64,000 bases of DNA, from NCBI GenBank assembly GCA_025201805.1, contig MU619314.1, positions 90,176-154,175 on the forward strand, read 5' to 3'. The translations under genes were made by a program, and so were the position numbers. The DNA comes from Parasitella parasitica (lineage: Eukaryota; Mucoromycota; Mucoromycetes; Mucorales; Mucoraceae). Positions 48,142-59,559 of this stretch are shown piece after piece. Within the stretch, counting starts at the first letter, position 1. Every line of letters begins with the position of its first letter. Below the pieces are notes generated by a model, which was not told the DNA's origin, made no database searches, and was given only the letters and a program-made list of their open reading frames with translations.

Positions 48142-49073
48142 ATGACATTGCAACCCACTGGGACAGAAATGCCATTTGATATCAATATGAGTCGCCATGG
48201 ACCCATCGCAGAACGAATCCCAATTTCAGAGGAGCATACGGTGCTCTCGCCAGAAGAAAAGGAACTGAAGAAACAGCAAGATGGATTAAAGCTAGTCAGC
48301 GAGCTACGAAGCTCACTTGAATGGTATGAAGTAGTATCTCATGGCCATCTGAGTGATTCTGCAAGGGATCACTCACTGACCGCACGATCACTTCGTGGTC
48401 AACACAAAATTTTACGTCGACCATTAAAGTTTTTTAATCTAAACAAGACAAAATGCATTGTGATATTGCATTTAGGCGATCATCTGTAAGTTTGTTGTCA
48501 ACAGCGAATAGGGGATCTATTCTATATTTATATAAATGGGAGAGAAAGCATATGATTGATAACAAGAAACATACATAGATGTAAGCTTCTTTTATGTTAT
48601 CAAGGAGTTTTTGGGTTAATTATGTTTTTTTTTTGGCACATGTTGGGGCAACTTTTGGTTGCGATGGTTACTCAAAAAATCTACTGGATCAGAACAAGGT
48701 TATCTGATAAAAAATCTTTTTTTATTTTTTTGATAGATGCGGCAATAATGGCATACATAATGGATTGTTAGCAACATTACTAGATGAACATTTAGCATTC
48801 GTCGTATGTATATTGTTCTTATGATTATCATGTGTTAAAATGCTAATGTACATATAAATGTAGTCTTTACCAAGTTTACCCAATCACACTGGATTTACAG
48901 CCAATTTAAATGTGGATTACAAGCAAGCCGTTACTTCAAACCAATGGATTAGCATTCATGGTGAATTGGATAGGATAGAAGGACGAAAAGCCTATGCAGA
49001 AGCATGGATACAAACTATGGATGGTGTACGCACCACAGAAGCGAAATCTCTGTATATTAGTCCTAGAACCTAA
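48142..49073 (+). CDS. Hotdog-fold thioesterase-like protein (4HBT superfamily)
   Basis: Three exons: 48142-48485, 48737-48803 and 48864-49073 (206 aa). The hotdog core is clear: LHLGDHLCGNNGIHNGLLATLLDEHLAF, read across the first intron, then SLPNHTGFTANLNVDYKQAV and ISIHGELDRIEGRKAYAEAWI. The general base region GLLATLLDE is intact. This group includes THEM4/UPF-type fungal acyl-CoA thioesterases, often mitochondrial; the substrate is not predictable. The first intron is about 250 bp, long for this window. The start was taken at the ATG after the CT-rich leader; an in-frame ATG at 48091 exists. Confidence 0.85.
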
Positions 49074-49290
49074 ATGTTTCGATGTAATATTAAATTGTTC
49101 TGCCCCACAATACGCCCCTACTAATATCGCTATACACCCAATTTCTGGGGATCTGAGTTTTACGATAGATTGCCACAGTAGGTTCATGCTTTTTGATATG
49201 TCTACTAGCCTCTAATCTCAATGCTAAGTGGGTATGAATTTGTGTGTTTCAAAAATCGGTCAACATCCTACCCCTTCCCCCGCAATTTCC

Positions 49291-49300
49291 TATATAAAAA
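49291..49300 (+). promoter_or_regulatory. TATA box of the elongase gene
   Basis: TATATAAAAA lies 61-70 bp before the start codon, followed by a pyrimidine-rich leader (CTTTTTTCTTTTTC). This is a well-formed core promoter. The transcription start is not known. Confidence 0.55.
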
Positions 49301-49360
49301 GGATAAAAAAATTTAATCGTTTCCGAAATACTTTTTTCTTTTTCTACAAATACATACATA

Positions 49361-50257
49361 ATGGATGTGGATAAGCTTCAATCTATTCCTGGAATCCCCT
49401 TTCCTGAATACTATGAGATTTTCATGGATTGGAAAACACCTGTAGCCATTGCTTCTGTATATGCTATCTGCGTGCACTTAATGAACCCATCTCCTGAATC
49501 TGCCAAACTTTCAAGAGTTGAAGCAAAGAACCGTGGAGTTGGCAATGCATCAAAATCAAACAAATTAATGACTGCATTCGTTTTTGTTCATAATTTGATT
49601 CTTTCCATCTACTCTGGTATTACATTCATCAACATGGCCCAAAACATGCACAAATTATTTAACCGCGGTTCCTCGATTCATGACGCCGTAAGTTTTATAT
49701 GTAAACAAAAGAATAGGCTGTGTGTGCATGTGTGTGTTAACCATTCATATATATAATAGTATTGTGATACGGATAACTTTCTGTGGAATGAAGGTCTCGG
49801 TTACTGGGGCTATCTCTTTTATCTTTCCAAGTTTTATGAGGTCATTGATACTGCTATTATTATCATGAAGGGCCGTCGTTCATCTCTTTTGCAAACATAC
49901 CACCATTCAGGTGCTATGATCACCATGTGGTCTGGTATCCGCTATCAAGCTCAACCTATTTGGATCTTTGTCGTGTTCAATTCACTCATCCATTCCATCA
50001 TGTACATGTATTACGCCATGACATCCATTGGACTTCATCCCCCTGGAAAGCGCTATTTGACTTCTATGCAAATCTCTCAATTCTTGATCGGCATGTCCAC
50101 TGCTATATCCTATCTTCTCGTTCCCAATTGTCTGAAAACTCCCGGTCAACAATTTGCTGTTGCTATCAACGTGGGTTATCTTTTACCTCTTACTTATCTT
50201 TTTGTTGATTTCGCTCGCAGAACTTATGGTAACCGTAAGGCTAAAAAGTCAGAGTAA
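49361..50257 (+). CDS. ELO-family fatty-acid elongase, PUFA (GLELO)-like
   Basis: ER membrane condensing enzyme (3-ketoacyl-CoA synthase step) that lengthens acyl-CoA with malonyl-CoA. Two exons, 49361-49687 and 49760-50257 (274 aa). Multiple membrane helices surround the motif set KFYEVIDTAII, LLQTYHHSGAMI, HSIMYMYYAM and YLTSMQISQFLIG. The histidine box is QTYHH, with glutamine replacing the first histidine of the usual HxxHH. I recall the same variant in PUFA elongases such as the Mortierella gamma-linolenate elongase and algal delta-9 elongase. A role in C18 to C20 PUFA elongation is therefore likely but inferred. The C-terminus RKAKKSE fits a di-lysine ER-retention signal. Confidence 0.9.
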
Positions 50258-51520
50258 ACGGTTTTTTTTTATATCACGGTATTTTATGATTGGAAGACTG
50301 GGGAGCTTAATTGTAGGGGGAAAAAAAGAGTTTGTTAGGGATCTCCTTATTTATTTCAACATTGCGAATGTCTTTTCTTCTTTTTCACGTATATCACACA
50401 ACTCATTATATATAATAACTCTTGCTTTTTTACTCACCGAGCCTTATGATACTCTTTTCCCGGGATTCCTTTATAATTTATCTTTTTCATCAATTGTATT
50501 ATAATAAACTTTAAATTTTGAACTATTACTGCTAGTTTGCCTGCTGAAAGAAAATTTTGAGACTTGAGGCTTAACCAACTTTGCATTACATTTAGTACGA
50601 TACTGTTTCAAGATTAAACGTTTGGACGTAATAAGTATGAATTGGATGGTGCAAAATTAACAACCTTTAGAATTTGATAACAGCCATTGAATGGATGTGG
50701 ATACTTGAAAACGCGAAAAATTCTCTTTCTGATGTCTTTAAACAAGATGTTTCGGTACACCCGTAAATGGAAGCCCTATAAACGAAAGGGTATCAAGAAG
50801 ATGCACGTTTTAGATCACTAAATGTTTGATTTAAATATTATCCTCTTGAAGACGCTATAAATGCAATATGGAATGAATATCATCCTTAGAATCACTAAAC
50901 GTTACAATCTTGCTGGAATTCATAATCTTTCTGACCAATTGTGTTGAGAATTGCGCAACATGGTTTCTCAGAGCTCATATTTGCTATCTGACACACTCTT
51001 ATCCAAAACATTGATATTGAAGATATACTGTACAAGGGAAAATGAATGGCAAACTCAATATCTCGCTATTTCTTTGACTGTCTACATTGTATTCCTTTGG
51101 AAAGTGTGGAAATAAGAAATAATTTAACAACCTTCGAGCAAATGCACTCATTGAGCAAGCATATAGATGGTTAATCAATATCCATGATCAACATTTGACG
51201 GTTTAAACCGCCATCGTAGCATTAAGAGGCGGCAAGTATATTCTAGCTATCCTGTGTAAAAGATGCAAGCGTAAAAAGTTTAATTATACTATTTATGAGA
51301 TACATGTGTTGGTATAGTTGAATATTTTGAAATGACACTTTGTTTCACAAAATGGGGTTCTCACATGATAACACCAATTTAAAAGCAAAAGGCGAAGGCA
51401 GAGAAGGGGGTGAAAGAATAAAAGTATAGACTATGTATAACAGGGATAAAAGAATACTAGTATAAAATAAAAGAATGCGTCGTTTTGTTCGATATATATA
51501 CATGTATTGGTGTTTTTGTT
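50258..51520. other. Intergenic AT-rich stretch
   Basis: 1.26 kb between the elongase and RhoGAP gene ends, both 3' flanks. It contains a perfect 10-bp palindrome GGTTTAAACC (about 51199-51208). No gene is supportable. Confidence 0.5.
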
Positions 51521-54500
51521 TTAAATGTATCCAGCATTTTGACGTGGTGGCACCGCTGGCAAAGCCGTATTGGCCATCGTAGCAGCCGTAGTGGTAGTAG
51601 TAGTAGTAGTAGTAGCCGTAGTAGTAGAAGCAGTAGTACTGTTATTATTAGAATATGAAAGAGTAGCATGATCATCATGTCGAGGCTGATAGTTTCCAAG
51701 AAGCGAGCTGAAAGTTTCACCTCTATGAAGTGGAGGTAAATGAATTCGACGGTGATCAGAACTGGTAGAGTTGGCGGAAGGATTCAAAGAAGAGCCCAAT
51801 GATGTGATAGTGTTGCTAGCACTTCCCATAATAGTTTCAATCACAAATAAGGTATCCATATGGTTCAAAATAAACTCAATTGCATTGATTTTATGGTTCA
51901 TTTCCAACAAGTCTCGATTTTCATCCTGATCTCGAAGTAATGTCGGGCCAAATATGACAGCAAGATTCTTAGACGTCATGAGATTTTCCTTTTGTCTGTT
52001 CTGAATCCTGTTCAAATGTTCCATCAAATACTTGAGTGTGTTGAAATTCTCAATAGGCAGAGTTTGAATTAATTGTGTCATTGTCTGTAACTGTTCTGCA
52101 CTGTTTGTGAGCACTAGATTTCAATAATTTTTAGCTTTTCTCCCCCCTCTTTGATTGCATAATGTGAACTCACTCATGGTATCCATAAATTTGGAATGAA
52201 GTTCAAAGGTGAATAAAGGGTTGGGCAATTCTCTGAAATATTGCTTGAGGACGCTTGTAACAGCACATATATCATTCCACTTTTCCTCGTCAATTAAATT
52301 AGGCACTTCACCTTTTTCGAAAGATTGTTGAATTTGCCTCATTTGTCCTACACTACCAGATTTTCGATAAATGCCTTCATAGTCCAAACCTTTATCGCCA
52401 CCAAGAAAAGAAAATGAATACTTCTTTTTTGTAATAACGACTTCGAAATTACCTCTTATTTCGACCGCCTCAATACACTTTTCAACCACAAATGGGATTT
52501 TGCCTCTTTCTGCCTGTATTTGCTTGATTAAATCATTGCCAAACATGTATCTCGCAGTATCTGCGTCTGATCTATTAGAATCCAAACTGTTTTTTCTGTA
52601 GCAAGGTTGTGAGACGCTATAGAGGCATTTTGAGTGACATACAACATCACAGTCTAAAATTAAACCAAAAATATGAATATCTGTAGTAGCCTGCAACGTG
52701 TTTAGTATGTACCTGAGCATTTTAATTCGTTTATTCGCCACATTTTCTCGCCACAAGCACCACATTTGACGGGTCGCAAGAATTTGAACTGTGCAAAGTG
52801 GTGCTTTCCTGGTTTGATGTTCTCTGGCTCCTTTCTAAAAGATTCCGAGACTGGCTCTAGGGACTTTGTGATATTATTGTCATAAGGAGCATCGGTAGCT
52901 ATCCTGCGAGGCACAGAGTTGTTTCTGCCTCTTATAAATTTGAATAGTTTCGGTGCTGCTGATCCATTGAAACTATCTCTCTGTGCTACTTTGGCTGTGG
53001 CGGATGATGTGAAGCTCTCAGATTTGTTCATGTCAGACATTGAGTTGGAGTGAGTGATGCCAATAGATCCAGTGGAGGCGTTTCTTCTGTGTTTCGTACT
53101 GCTGTTATTATTATTTTTGTTGTTTATGTTTGTGCTGCTGCTGCTCTTGCTCATACCAGTGTTGATTTCCTCTGCTGGTGTGGGTAAGAAACTCATACCT
53201 GCAAACACTGCTTTTGCTTCCTGTTCTCTTTCCATGACACGGCGAGATAGATCATTGTTCAATTGAGACAGCTCAGCGTTTTTGGTATTTAGCAATATCA
53301 TGTCGGATATGATATCGTCCCTGCCCTTGAGTAGCTTGGCGTAGCTTGCCTTTGCACTCGCCATGTCTTTTTGCATTGAATCCAGTTGTTGTTGATACGC
53401 ATGTTGCAACCTTTCCCAGTGCAGGTCTTGAGGCTTTTGGCTAGCGAGCATTTTTTCAATATTTTTAGAGTGGTTTTCGAGCTCACAAACTAGGCTATCT
53501 CTCTGCTGTCGAAGATCGTAACAGATTTGTTCTAGATCAGCACGAGTTCGGCTTAGGTCTTCGATTTCTTCTTTACTGTAATGGATAAAATCATGCCCGC
53601 TAAATATAGAAGCTTGTTGATAGAATACAAGCTCGCTTTTCAGTCTGACTATTGCATTCTCTGCTTCTCGCCTTGCTTGAATTTCAGAACCATAGCCTTC
53701 TTTTACCATGTGAAATTCATCCAAGGCCTTTCTACGGATTGTCTACATTTTGCAATGCAAATTAAAATCATGCTACTATGTCCTTCGCCTCCTCAAAGAA
53801 AAGCAATCTATTACCTCGATTTTGATAAATTTACCCTCGACCTCCTTTAGTCGAGATTTTGTCTCGCTTAAATCACGTTTCAATTCTCGAACTTGCATCG
53901 TGTCGTCGTTGCTTTGCTCCGCTTGGTTGGGTTGATCCATTGAATTCCGAAAGGTTTCTTCACTGCTTATTTGGGTCATGAGCATTTCATTGAGTTGTGT
54001 AAGGTCGTTGGAGTCTACAATGGGTGTGCGCAAATTTTCGTTCGTGTATGCGTTTACAATCGATGTGGTAGATGAACTTCTAAATGCATAATGACCAGGT
54101 CTATTAGTCGTGTTGGTGGTATTTACTGAAATAGGGGGCACCAATTTATTGGTGTCATTCGACCTGTTCTGTTGTAGAAGTTAGCTATGCTATGTTTAAT
54201 GCATCTCCACAACATACATTATTCCGTTCGTCTCGTCGTTTTATTCGAAGCAGTTTTTTGGCTTCGTGGCATTTTGTACAGTAAATACCTTTACTGGTCT
54301 GGGTAAACACTAAATCCTCTATTTTCTTACAGCACTGAACGCAGCGAAAACAATCTGCATGATAAGCTTCATCGCCTAGATAGTGAGACAGTGTGAGTTA
54401 CGGCACAGTGATATGTCTAGTTTTGTGTGCGTACCTGTCATAATAGCTTCGTCTTTGATCGTGTTTGAGCATGCATGACAACTGTAAGAACAATCTTCAC

Positions 54501-54768
54501 ATATGGGGCTTCCGTCTCTTAGTAGCAGCAGATTGCTGTAGCATTCTACTAACTTCTGACACTTTGCACAACGAAAGCTGTTCATCATAACAAATGATCA
54601 GTTCCTATCGTTACGATCGTTTTGCAGTTATTTTCTTTACCATTCAAAATGCCAAATACCCTCTCCAAACTGCACAACAGAACCGTCCTCTATAGGTTTC
54701 TGGCAGCCGTGGCAATGAGGGTCTTCGCACTCCTCTCCATTCGAGTTATTCTCGTAATATGAGTCCAT
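51521..54768 (-). CDS. LIM-LIM-coiled coil-C1-RhoGAP protein (Rga-like)
   Basis: Rho/Cdc42 GTPase-activating protein for cell polarity and wall growth. Eight exons: 54768-54641, 54577-54435, 54375-54218, 54168-53815, 53742-52713, 52653-52453, 52389-52174 and 52113-51521 (940 aa). Two LIM zinc domains fill residues 18-135 (CHGCQKP, FRCAKCQKLVE, CEDCSYSCHAC, CFRCVQCCKKI, YCTKCHEAKK). A coiled coil follows at about 200-400, then a C1 domain (HHFAQFKFLRPVKCGACGEK, CDVVCHSKCLYS) and a RhoGAP domain with the arginine finger in GLDYEGIYRKSG and the NLAVIFGPTLLR block. The tail has a Thr-rich tract from an ACT/GTA microsatellite (about 51590-51625). The sixth intron is 63 nt, stop-free and in frame, so a retained-intron form is possible. 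Confidence 0.93.
51590..51625. repeat. (GTA)n trinucleotide microsatellite in coding sequence
   Basis: An imperfect GTA repeat on the + strand. On the minus strand it encodes the Thr/Ala-rich C-terminal tail of the RhoGAP protein. Length polymorphism between strains is likely. Confidence 0.8.
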
Positions 54769-56263
54769 TGGATCGTATGTTTTACTCTCAAGAAAAGCAC
54801 AGGAAAAAAGGAGGGGAAATAAGAAAAAAAAAAAGAAATGCAGAAAGAAAGAGAAAAGGGGAAGCTATGGGAGGAAGACAGACCAAGAGGAAAAAAGAGG
54901 CTTATTTGTCCATCTTACAAGTAATGCAAAATTCAACGAAATGAGGAAATAGACATCGTGGCAATTAACACTTTTTAATCATTTGCTCTTGCCACATGCG
55001 TATGGCTGTGTGTTTTTAAAAACGAAGTTCGAATTGGTTGCTGCCACAATGAGGTTAATTATTAACTTGCTAATGGGGCCGCCTGTCATTTAGGTGGAAG
55101 CAATATCGTACAAGATGAAGAAAAGCTTACATACGAGAGTGAAGAAACTCAAGATTGTTTTGTAGTGAAGCTTATTTGGCCAATCTTTTGATACATTATA
55201 CTACATTTGGTCCGTGTATCAGTCTTGGGACAATGCCCCTTTGCCAGCACCGGGAGAAACACTGCCCGATTTAGTTGTTATAGTAACTTGCTGTCTTTAC
55301 GTGTAAGTTCTTGGTCCATAAATGATATTCTCACCATATGTCCCTTAGAGCCATGTACTTTATATGAAGGAGACTGCATGGTGTATTCTCTAGAAAAGCT
55401 ATTGGAGCCTCCTTTCCCAAGGATATTTGCAATTTTGGCATATTTGGGTCATACTTCTGCTAAATGCACAGCCTTACCAAATGTTTTCTACAAAAAATGT
55501 TCAATTTGTAGTAATAATAACAAAATCTTATAATGCCACTCTTTTAGGTGCCTGTACACTTATTTTGGTTTTATTGTCATTTTCAATCAATGAAATAAAA
55601 AGGGTTTGTTTATATTGCAGCAAATTATGCATGCAGTGAATCCAATAAACTCTTGTGCACTTTAGATTCTATACTATCAACATGGCATTTGGTGTGATCT
55701 ACACATTTCGTGTGATCATTCCTCCTACTCCGATAGCCTTTTAGAATGCGAATCTTGAATGGCCTAGAACATGTAAAATTATTTACAAATCCCTGTATGT
55801 ATGCTAGCATTATGGAGGAGTGAAAACTACGTGCAAAATCGCGTGATGGTAAAATAGCTCTTTTGTATTGTGCATACAAGACTGTAACTTCCTAGCGCCA
55901 TATTTGACATGTTTTTTATATACACATGAAATACAATGGCAATTCAATATGAAATGTTTGTGGTACATCAATAATCGGTAATATACGCATATTGTATATA
56001 AACTGTTGATGTGGGCCCTCGGGAATGATAACGGGTAACAATGGGACACTATTACATTAAAGACATCTAGACATCCAATTAATAACATTATGATGTTTTA
56101 TATATTTCCAGATTCGTTTAAGGATGCAGTAAGCGCACCAATGCCCTTGGCTTTGAATTACTATCTTTGTTCAGGCTATTGATGTTAGGCTGCCATACTT
56201 CTGGTCTATTCATTGTTAATGATGACCCAGTAAGACGCCAAACTCCATACGTTTCATTGTAGT
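54769..56263. other. Intergenic stretch upstream of the RhoGAP and downstream of GatA
   Basis: 1.5 kb. 54790-54900 is strongly purine-rich on the + strand (the pyrimidine-rich leader of the RhoGAP on its own strand). A 108-codon + frame at 55207-55533 has no recognisable features and is not accepted. The 145 bp next to the GatA stop (56118-56263) are GC-richer and open in one minus frame (see findings). Confidence 0.45.
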
Positions 56264-58179
56264 TTATTTGGTAGTCATTTGTTCTGCTACATGCAAAACA
56301 AACTTATCGTGTCCATATTGACCTAATAGTTGTAATCCAATTGGGAATTCATTCTCATCTTGTTCGAATGGCACCGTTATAGCTGGAATACCAGCTAAAT
56401 TAGCAGGTAATGTCATCACGTCATCTATATATTCTTCTAAACCGCCGTTTCCAGTCGTAGAGTCAACTAAATTGGGTGCAGCAGATGTTGCACTTGGAAC
56501 TAGTAAGATGTCTGCGTCGCCATGATTTGCATCACTGCTGTTTAGCAGGTTAGGTTGCGAAAATACTAGGTTAAACTCGTTTTGGATCAACCGTCTTGCT
56601 TTTTGAGCAGGCAAAAATAGAGTTTCAAAAGTGCTTTCAGACGCTGTTAGCAAAGACATAGATATGTACGGGTTTTCATACAACTCACCCAGCTGTTAAT
56701 AAATGTGTTCCGAGCAATATACGTCTCTGCACCTCATGCCCAAAGCCATCTGATCTGGTTGCCTCGTATAATAATTTATGATCTGCTCTATCAACGTCGC
56801 TACTCCGATAGCCTATTGAGAGAAGATTATTTCAGATGGGTGAAGAGGTCCAGGGCTACTTGAAAAAACATTACCATATCGTATACCATCATATCTTGAC
56901 AAGTTGGAGCTTGCTTCCGCCAATGCAATAATATAGTAGGCAGGCAGAGCCAACGACAGATGTGGGATCGAGACAGATTTTATAGTAGCACCTGAGTTCT
57001 TCAGGTGTTCTATTCCTTTCCGCCATACGTTCAGCACTTGGCTAGACAAGGAATCAATATAGAACTCCTGTGGAATGCCAACTACCAGTCCTTTCAAACT
57101 GCCTTGGCTTTTAAATCTAGACAGTTGAGCTTCTTGCTGGTTATCTAGCTGGTTTCTTAATTCGTTTGGTATGGACGTGGGATCTCGGATATCATAGTGT
57201 GAAATGATGTCATACACATCAGAGCAATCTCGTACGTTTTGTGTCAAGATACCAATTGTATCTAACGAGTTTGCATATGCAACCAATCCGTTTCTAGAGC
57301 ATCTTCCGTAGGTGGGCTTAAATCCAACTAATCCACAGTATGATGCTGGCATTCTGACTGATCCTCCCGTATCTGATCCTAACGCACTACGCAACCGTAT
57401 AAATGCGCATTCCAAGCGTATTTCTATATAAAACTCTTACACTGTGCACATTTTCATTGCTACGCTAGCGGCACTTCCACCAGAACTACCACCTGCGGAT
57501 CGTCTCTCTTGTTTGGAATATCCAATTGGATTGACAACAGGCCCAAATACACTGTGCACGTTGTAAGAGCTAATGACAGAGTTAAAGTCATCCTCAGAAG
57601 TAAACCTGCGGGTACTTACCCCATACCAAACTCATCCATGTTTGTTTTACCAACAATCAACGCACCAGCGTCATCTAGAAGCTTTACAACCGTGGCATCA
57701 TATGGTGATGTGAAATCTGCTGGTTTTTAGTGCCTGCTTCTCCGCTGAAAAAATCCATTCGCCCTTACCTCGAAGCATGTTTGATGCACAAGTAGTTGGT
57801 AGAAAACTAGTGCAGATGTTATCCTTGATGGCGATGGTTACGCCATCCATCGGACTGAGTGGCTTCCCTGATTGACACTACTGAATAAAATGCTGACAGC
57901 CATGTAGTCGTTCGTTCTGAATTACCTTGTGATTGTCTTGAATCAGACGCCTTAGCTTTCTCTCGTAGCACAAGTGGATCATTGAGGGATATGAATGCAT
58001 TTATGTCCGGGTTGTAGCGTTCTATTGTGTCAAACGCATTTTTTAGAGCGACTGTTGAAGAATGACGACACTTTAAACGATTAATTTGGATGCACATTAT
58101 ATAACATAGTTCTATAACAGCATACATTTCTAGAGATTCTAAATTGTGAAAGTCTCTTTCTTATAAACCTTGATAACAT
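56264..58179 (-). CDS. HER2: Mitochondrial glutamyl-tRNA(Gln) amidotransferase subunit A
   Basis: Amidase subunit of GatCAB/GatFAB that converts Glu-tRNA(Gln) to Gln-tRNA(Gln) in mitochondria. Eight exons: 58179-58126, 58070-57926, 57867-57769, 57719-57620, 57569-57441, 57386-56875, 56812-56689 and 56633-56264 (510 aa). The first exon alone encodes a presequence-like peptide ([18 protein letters not shown]). The amidase Ser-cisSer-Lys triad is present: Lys in GVTIAIKDN, serines in [12 protein letters not shown] and [13 protein letters not shown]. Family blocks such as [18 protein letters not shown] and [16 protein letters not shown] are restored only with these splice choices. The acceptor of the last intron (CTGAAAG) was chosen for frame. 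Yeast symbol HER2; animal symbol QRSL1. Confidence 0.94.
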
Positions 58180-58709
58180 GTTGTCAAATTTGAAAAAGCG
58201 TGGTGTGAAACTGCAGCCATCCTTGGGATTTTATCTGACTTGTTTTCAGGCCCTTCTCCAGGCAAAATCTGATCATCCAGTAATATCTCGCTCTAGTTGT
58301 TTGCTATGCAGATCATTTCTAAATGTATAGAATCGATGTAAGGCTGCAACTGCCCCTTACCAGTATAAACAATCTCTTTGTCACATTCAGTCAGTATCTA
58401 TTGAATATATAGGTTATTGTAAACAGGTTGTAACCTTTTGAGCTTGTATAAAGCAAAAACATCGAAACACCTAAAACTGTGAATACAAGGACACGAATAC
58501 CAACAAATCATGTTCTTCTTTTCGTGGCTAATTAGAAGTCCATGTTAACATTTGAATTTATAAATTTTATTTATTATTATAATGATGATGAATTATGCGT
58601 ATAATTAAAGTCTTTAGAAGCGACTAGTTGAGAAATGCCTATACTAAATTCAATATAAAAGTTTTCCCTTGTTCTGACCGAATCAAGTGGTTGTCTCTTC
58701 AGGAGTAGT
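58180..58709. other. Intergenic stretch with an unresolved minus-strand exon trace
   Basis: 530 bp upstream of GatA. Two short coding-like pieces on the minus strand (58391-58513 with a membrane helix; 58362-58401 reading ILTECDKEIVYT before a good GTAAGG donor) could belong to a small spliced gene, but no start-to-stop model works. Confidence 0.35.
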
Positions 58710-59550
58710 TTCTAGGCGGCACTGGTTTCTTTTTCGGCAGAGGTTTCTTTAGCAGAAGTCTCTTTAGCGGAGGTCTCTTCAGCAGAGGTCTCTTCGGCAG
58801 ATGTGACAGCATCTGTGGTTGATATTTATCAGTAACAGACTCTATGGCAGACCCAGTAGCAGGCTTTGTAGTAGACTCTGTAAGAGATGCAGTAGCCGAT
58901 GTAGTAGCAGTCTCAGTGACAGATGTTGTAGGCCCGGTGGCAGAGGCAGTGGTAGATTCAGTAGCAGAAATAGCTTTAATAGTAGAAGCAGATTCACTCT
59001 TAGTGGTAGGTTCAGTAGTGCCTGAAGGCTTAGCAATGATGATTCTGGTGACAGTATGGTGACCAGACTTGCTTACAACGATAATATTTGCAATCTTATG
59101 GCCATGATGCTTGGTAGTAATAGTCTGGTAGTGCGTCAAGAGCCTTGGTGTTGGTAGCGAAAGTGATAGTCCTGGCCTTATCTCCGTCCTTAATTACAAC
59201 AATAGCCTCGGTGGTCTTGTGGCCATTGTGCTTACTGGTAACAGCCTTGGTAATTGGAGTGCAAGTAACAGTCTTGGTAGTAGGTATTCCAACAGTGACA
59301 GTGGTAGTGTAAGAAACATACTTGCCCTTGGAAATACATTTTGAGCGAGACTTGTAAGAGTTAAGAACGCTCCTCGAGGCTTCACGGGCCAACTTTTCAA
59401 ATCCAGAGAGCTTTAAGAATGAAGCATAAGCAGCATCATTTGCAGAGAAATCCGAGCATCAAGAGCAACAGTGTTACCCGGAACAAGCGGATAACAAAAG
59501 AGCAACATCAGCTAAACTGAGAACAGTGAGGTACAAAGTAGTAGCAACCA
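58710..59550 (-). pseudogene. Frameshifted pseudogene of a secreted Ser/Thr-rich repeat protein
   Basis: On the minus strand, a signal-peptide-like start (MVATTLYLTVLSLADVALLL, from 59550) is soon followed by a stop. The next frame continues as SANDAAYASFLKLSGFEKLA and then a cysteine-bearing domain (CISKGKYVSYTTTVTV). Two related ~35-residue units (VTSKHNGHKTTEAIVVIKDG and ITTKHHGHKIANIIVVSKSG) lie in different frames, shifted near 59140. A mucin-like Thr/Ser stretch follows (about 59020-58860). A further frame change near 58830 would give a repetitive SAEETSAKETSA tail instead of the out-of-frame end. At least three frame breaks with no usable GT-AG introns argue for a pseudogene. Sequencing error in repeats is the alternative. 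Confidence 0.6.
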
Positions 59551-59559
59551 TGACAAACT

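Noticed and set aside
51199-51208. GGTTTAAACC palindrome as an operator
   Set aside because: A single 10-bp palindrome far from any start codon is expected by chance in 64 kb.
52390-52452. Reading the 63-nt in-frame segment of the RhoGAP as coding
   Set aside because: It has GTAATT and AAAG ends, and splicing restores the conserved VEIRGLDYEGIYRKSG block, so the intron model is preferred (retention kept as a finding).
55207-55533. 108-codon + strand ORF
   Set aside because: No domain, no signal or helix pattern, lies in spacer texture with low-complexity DNA, and has no plausible promoter or splice context.
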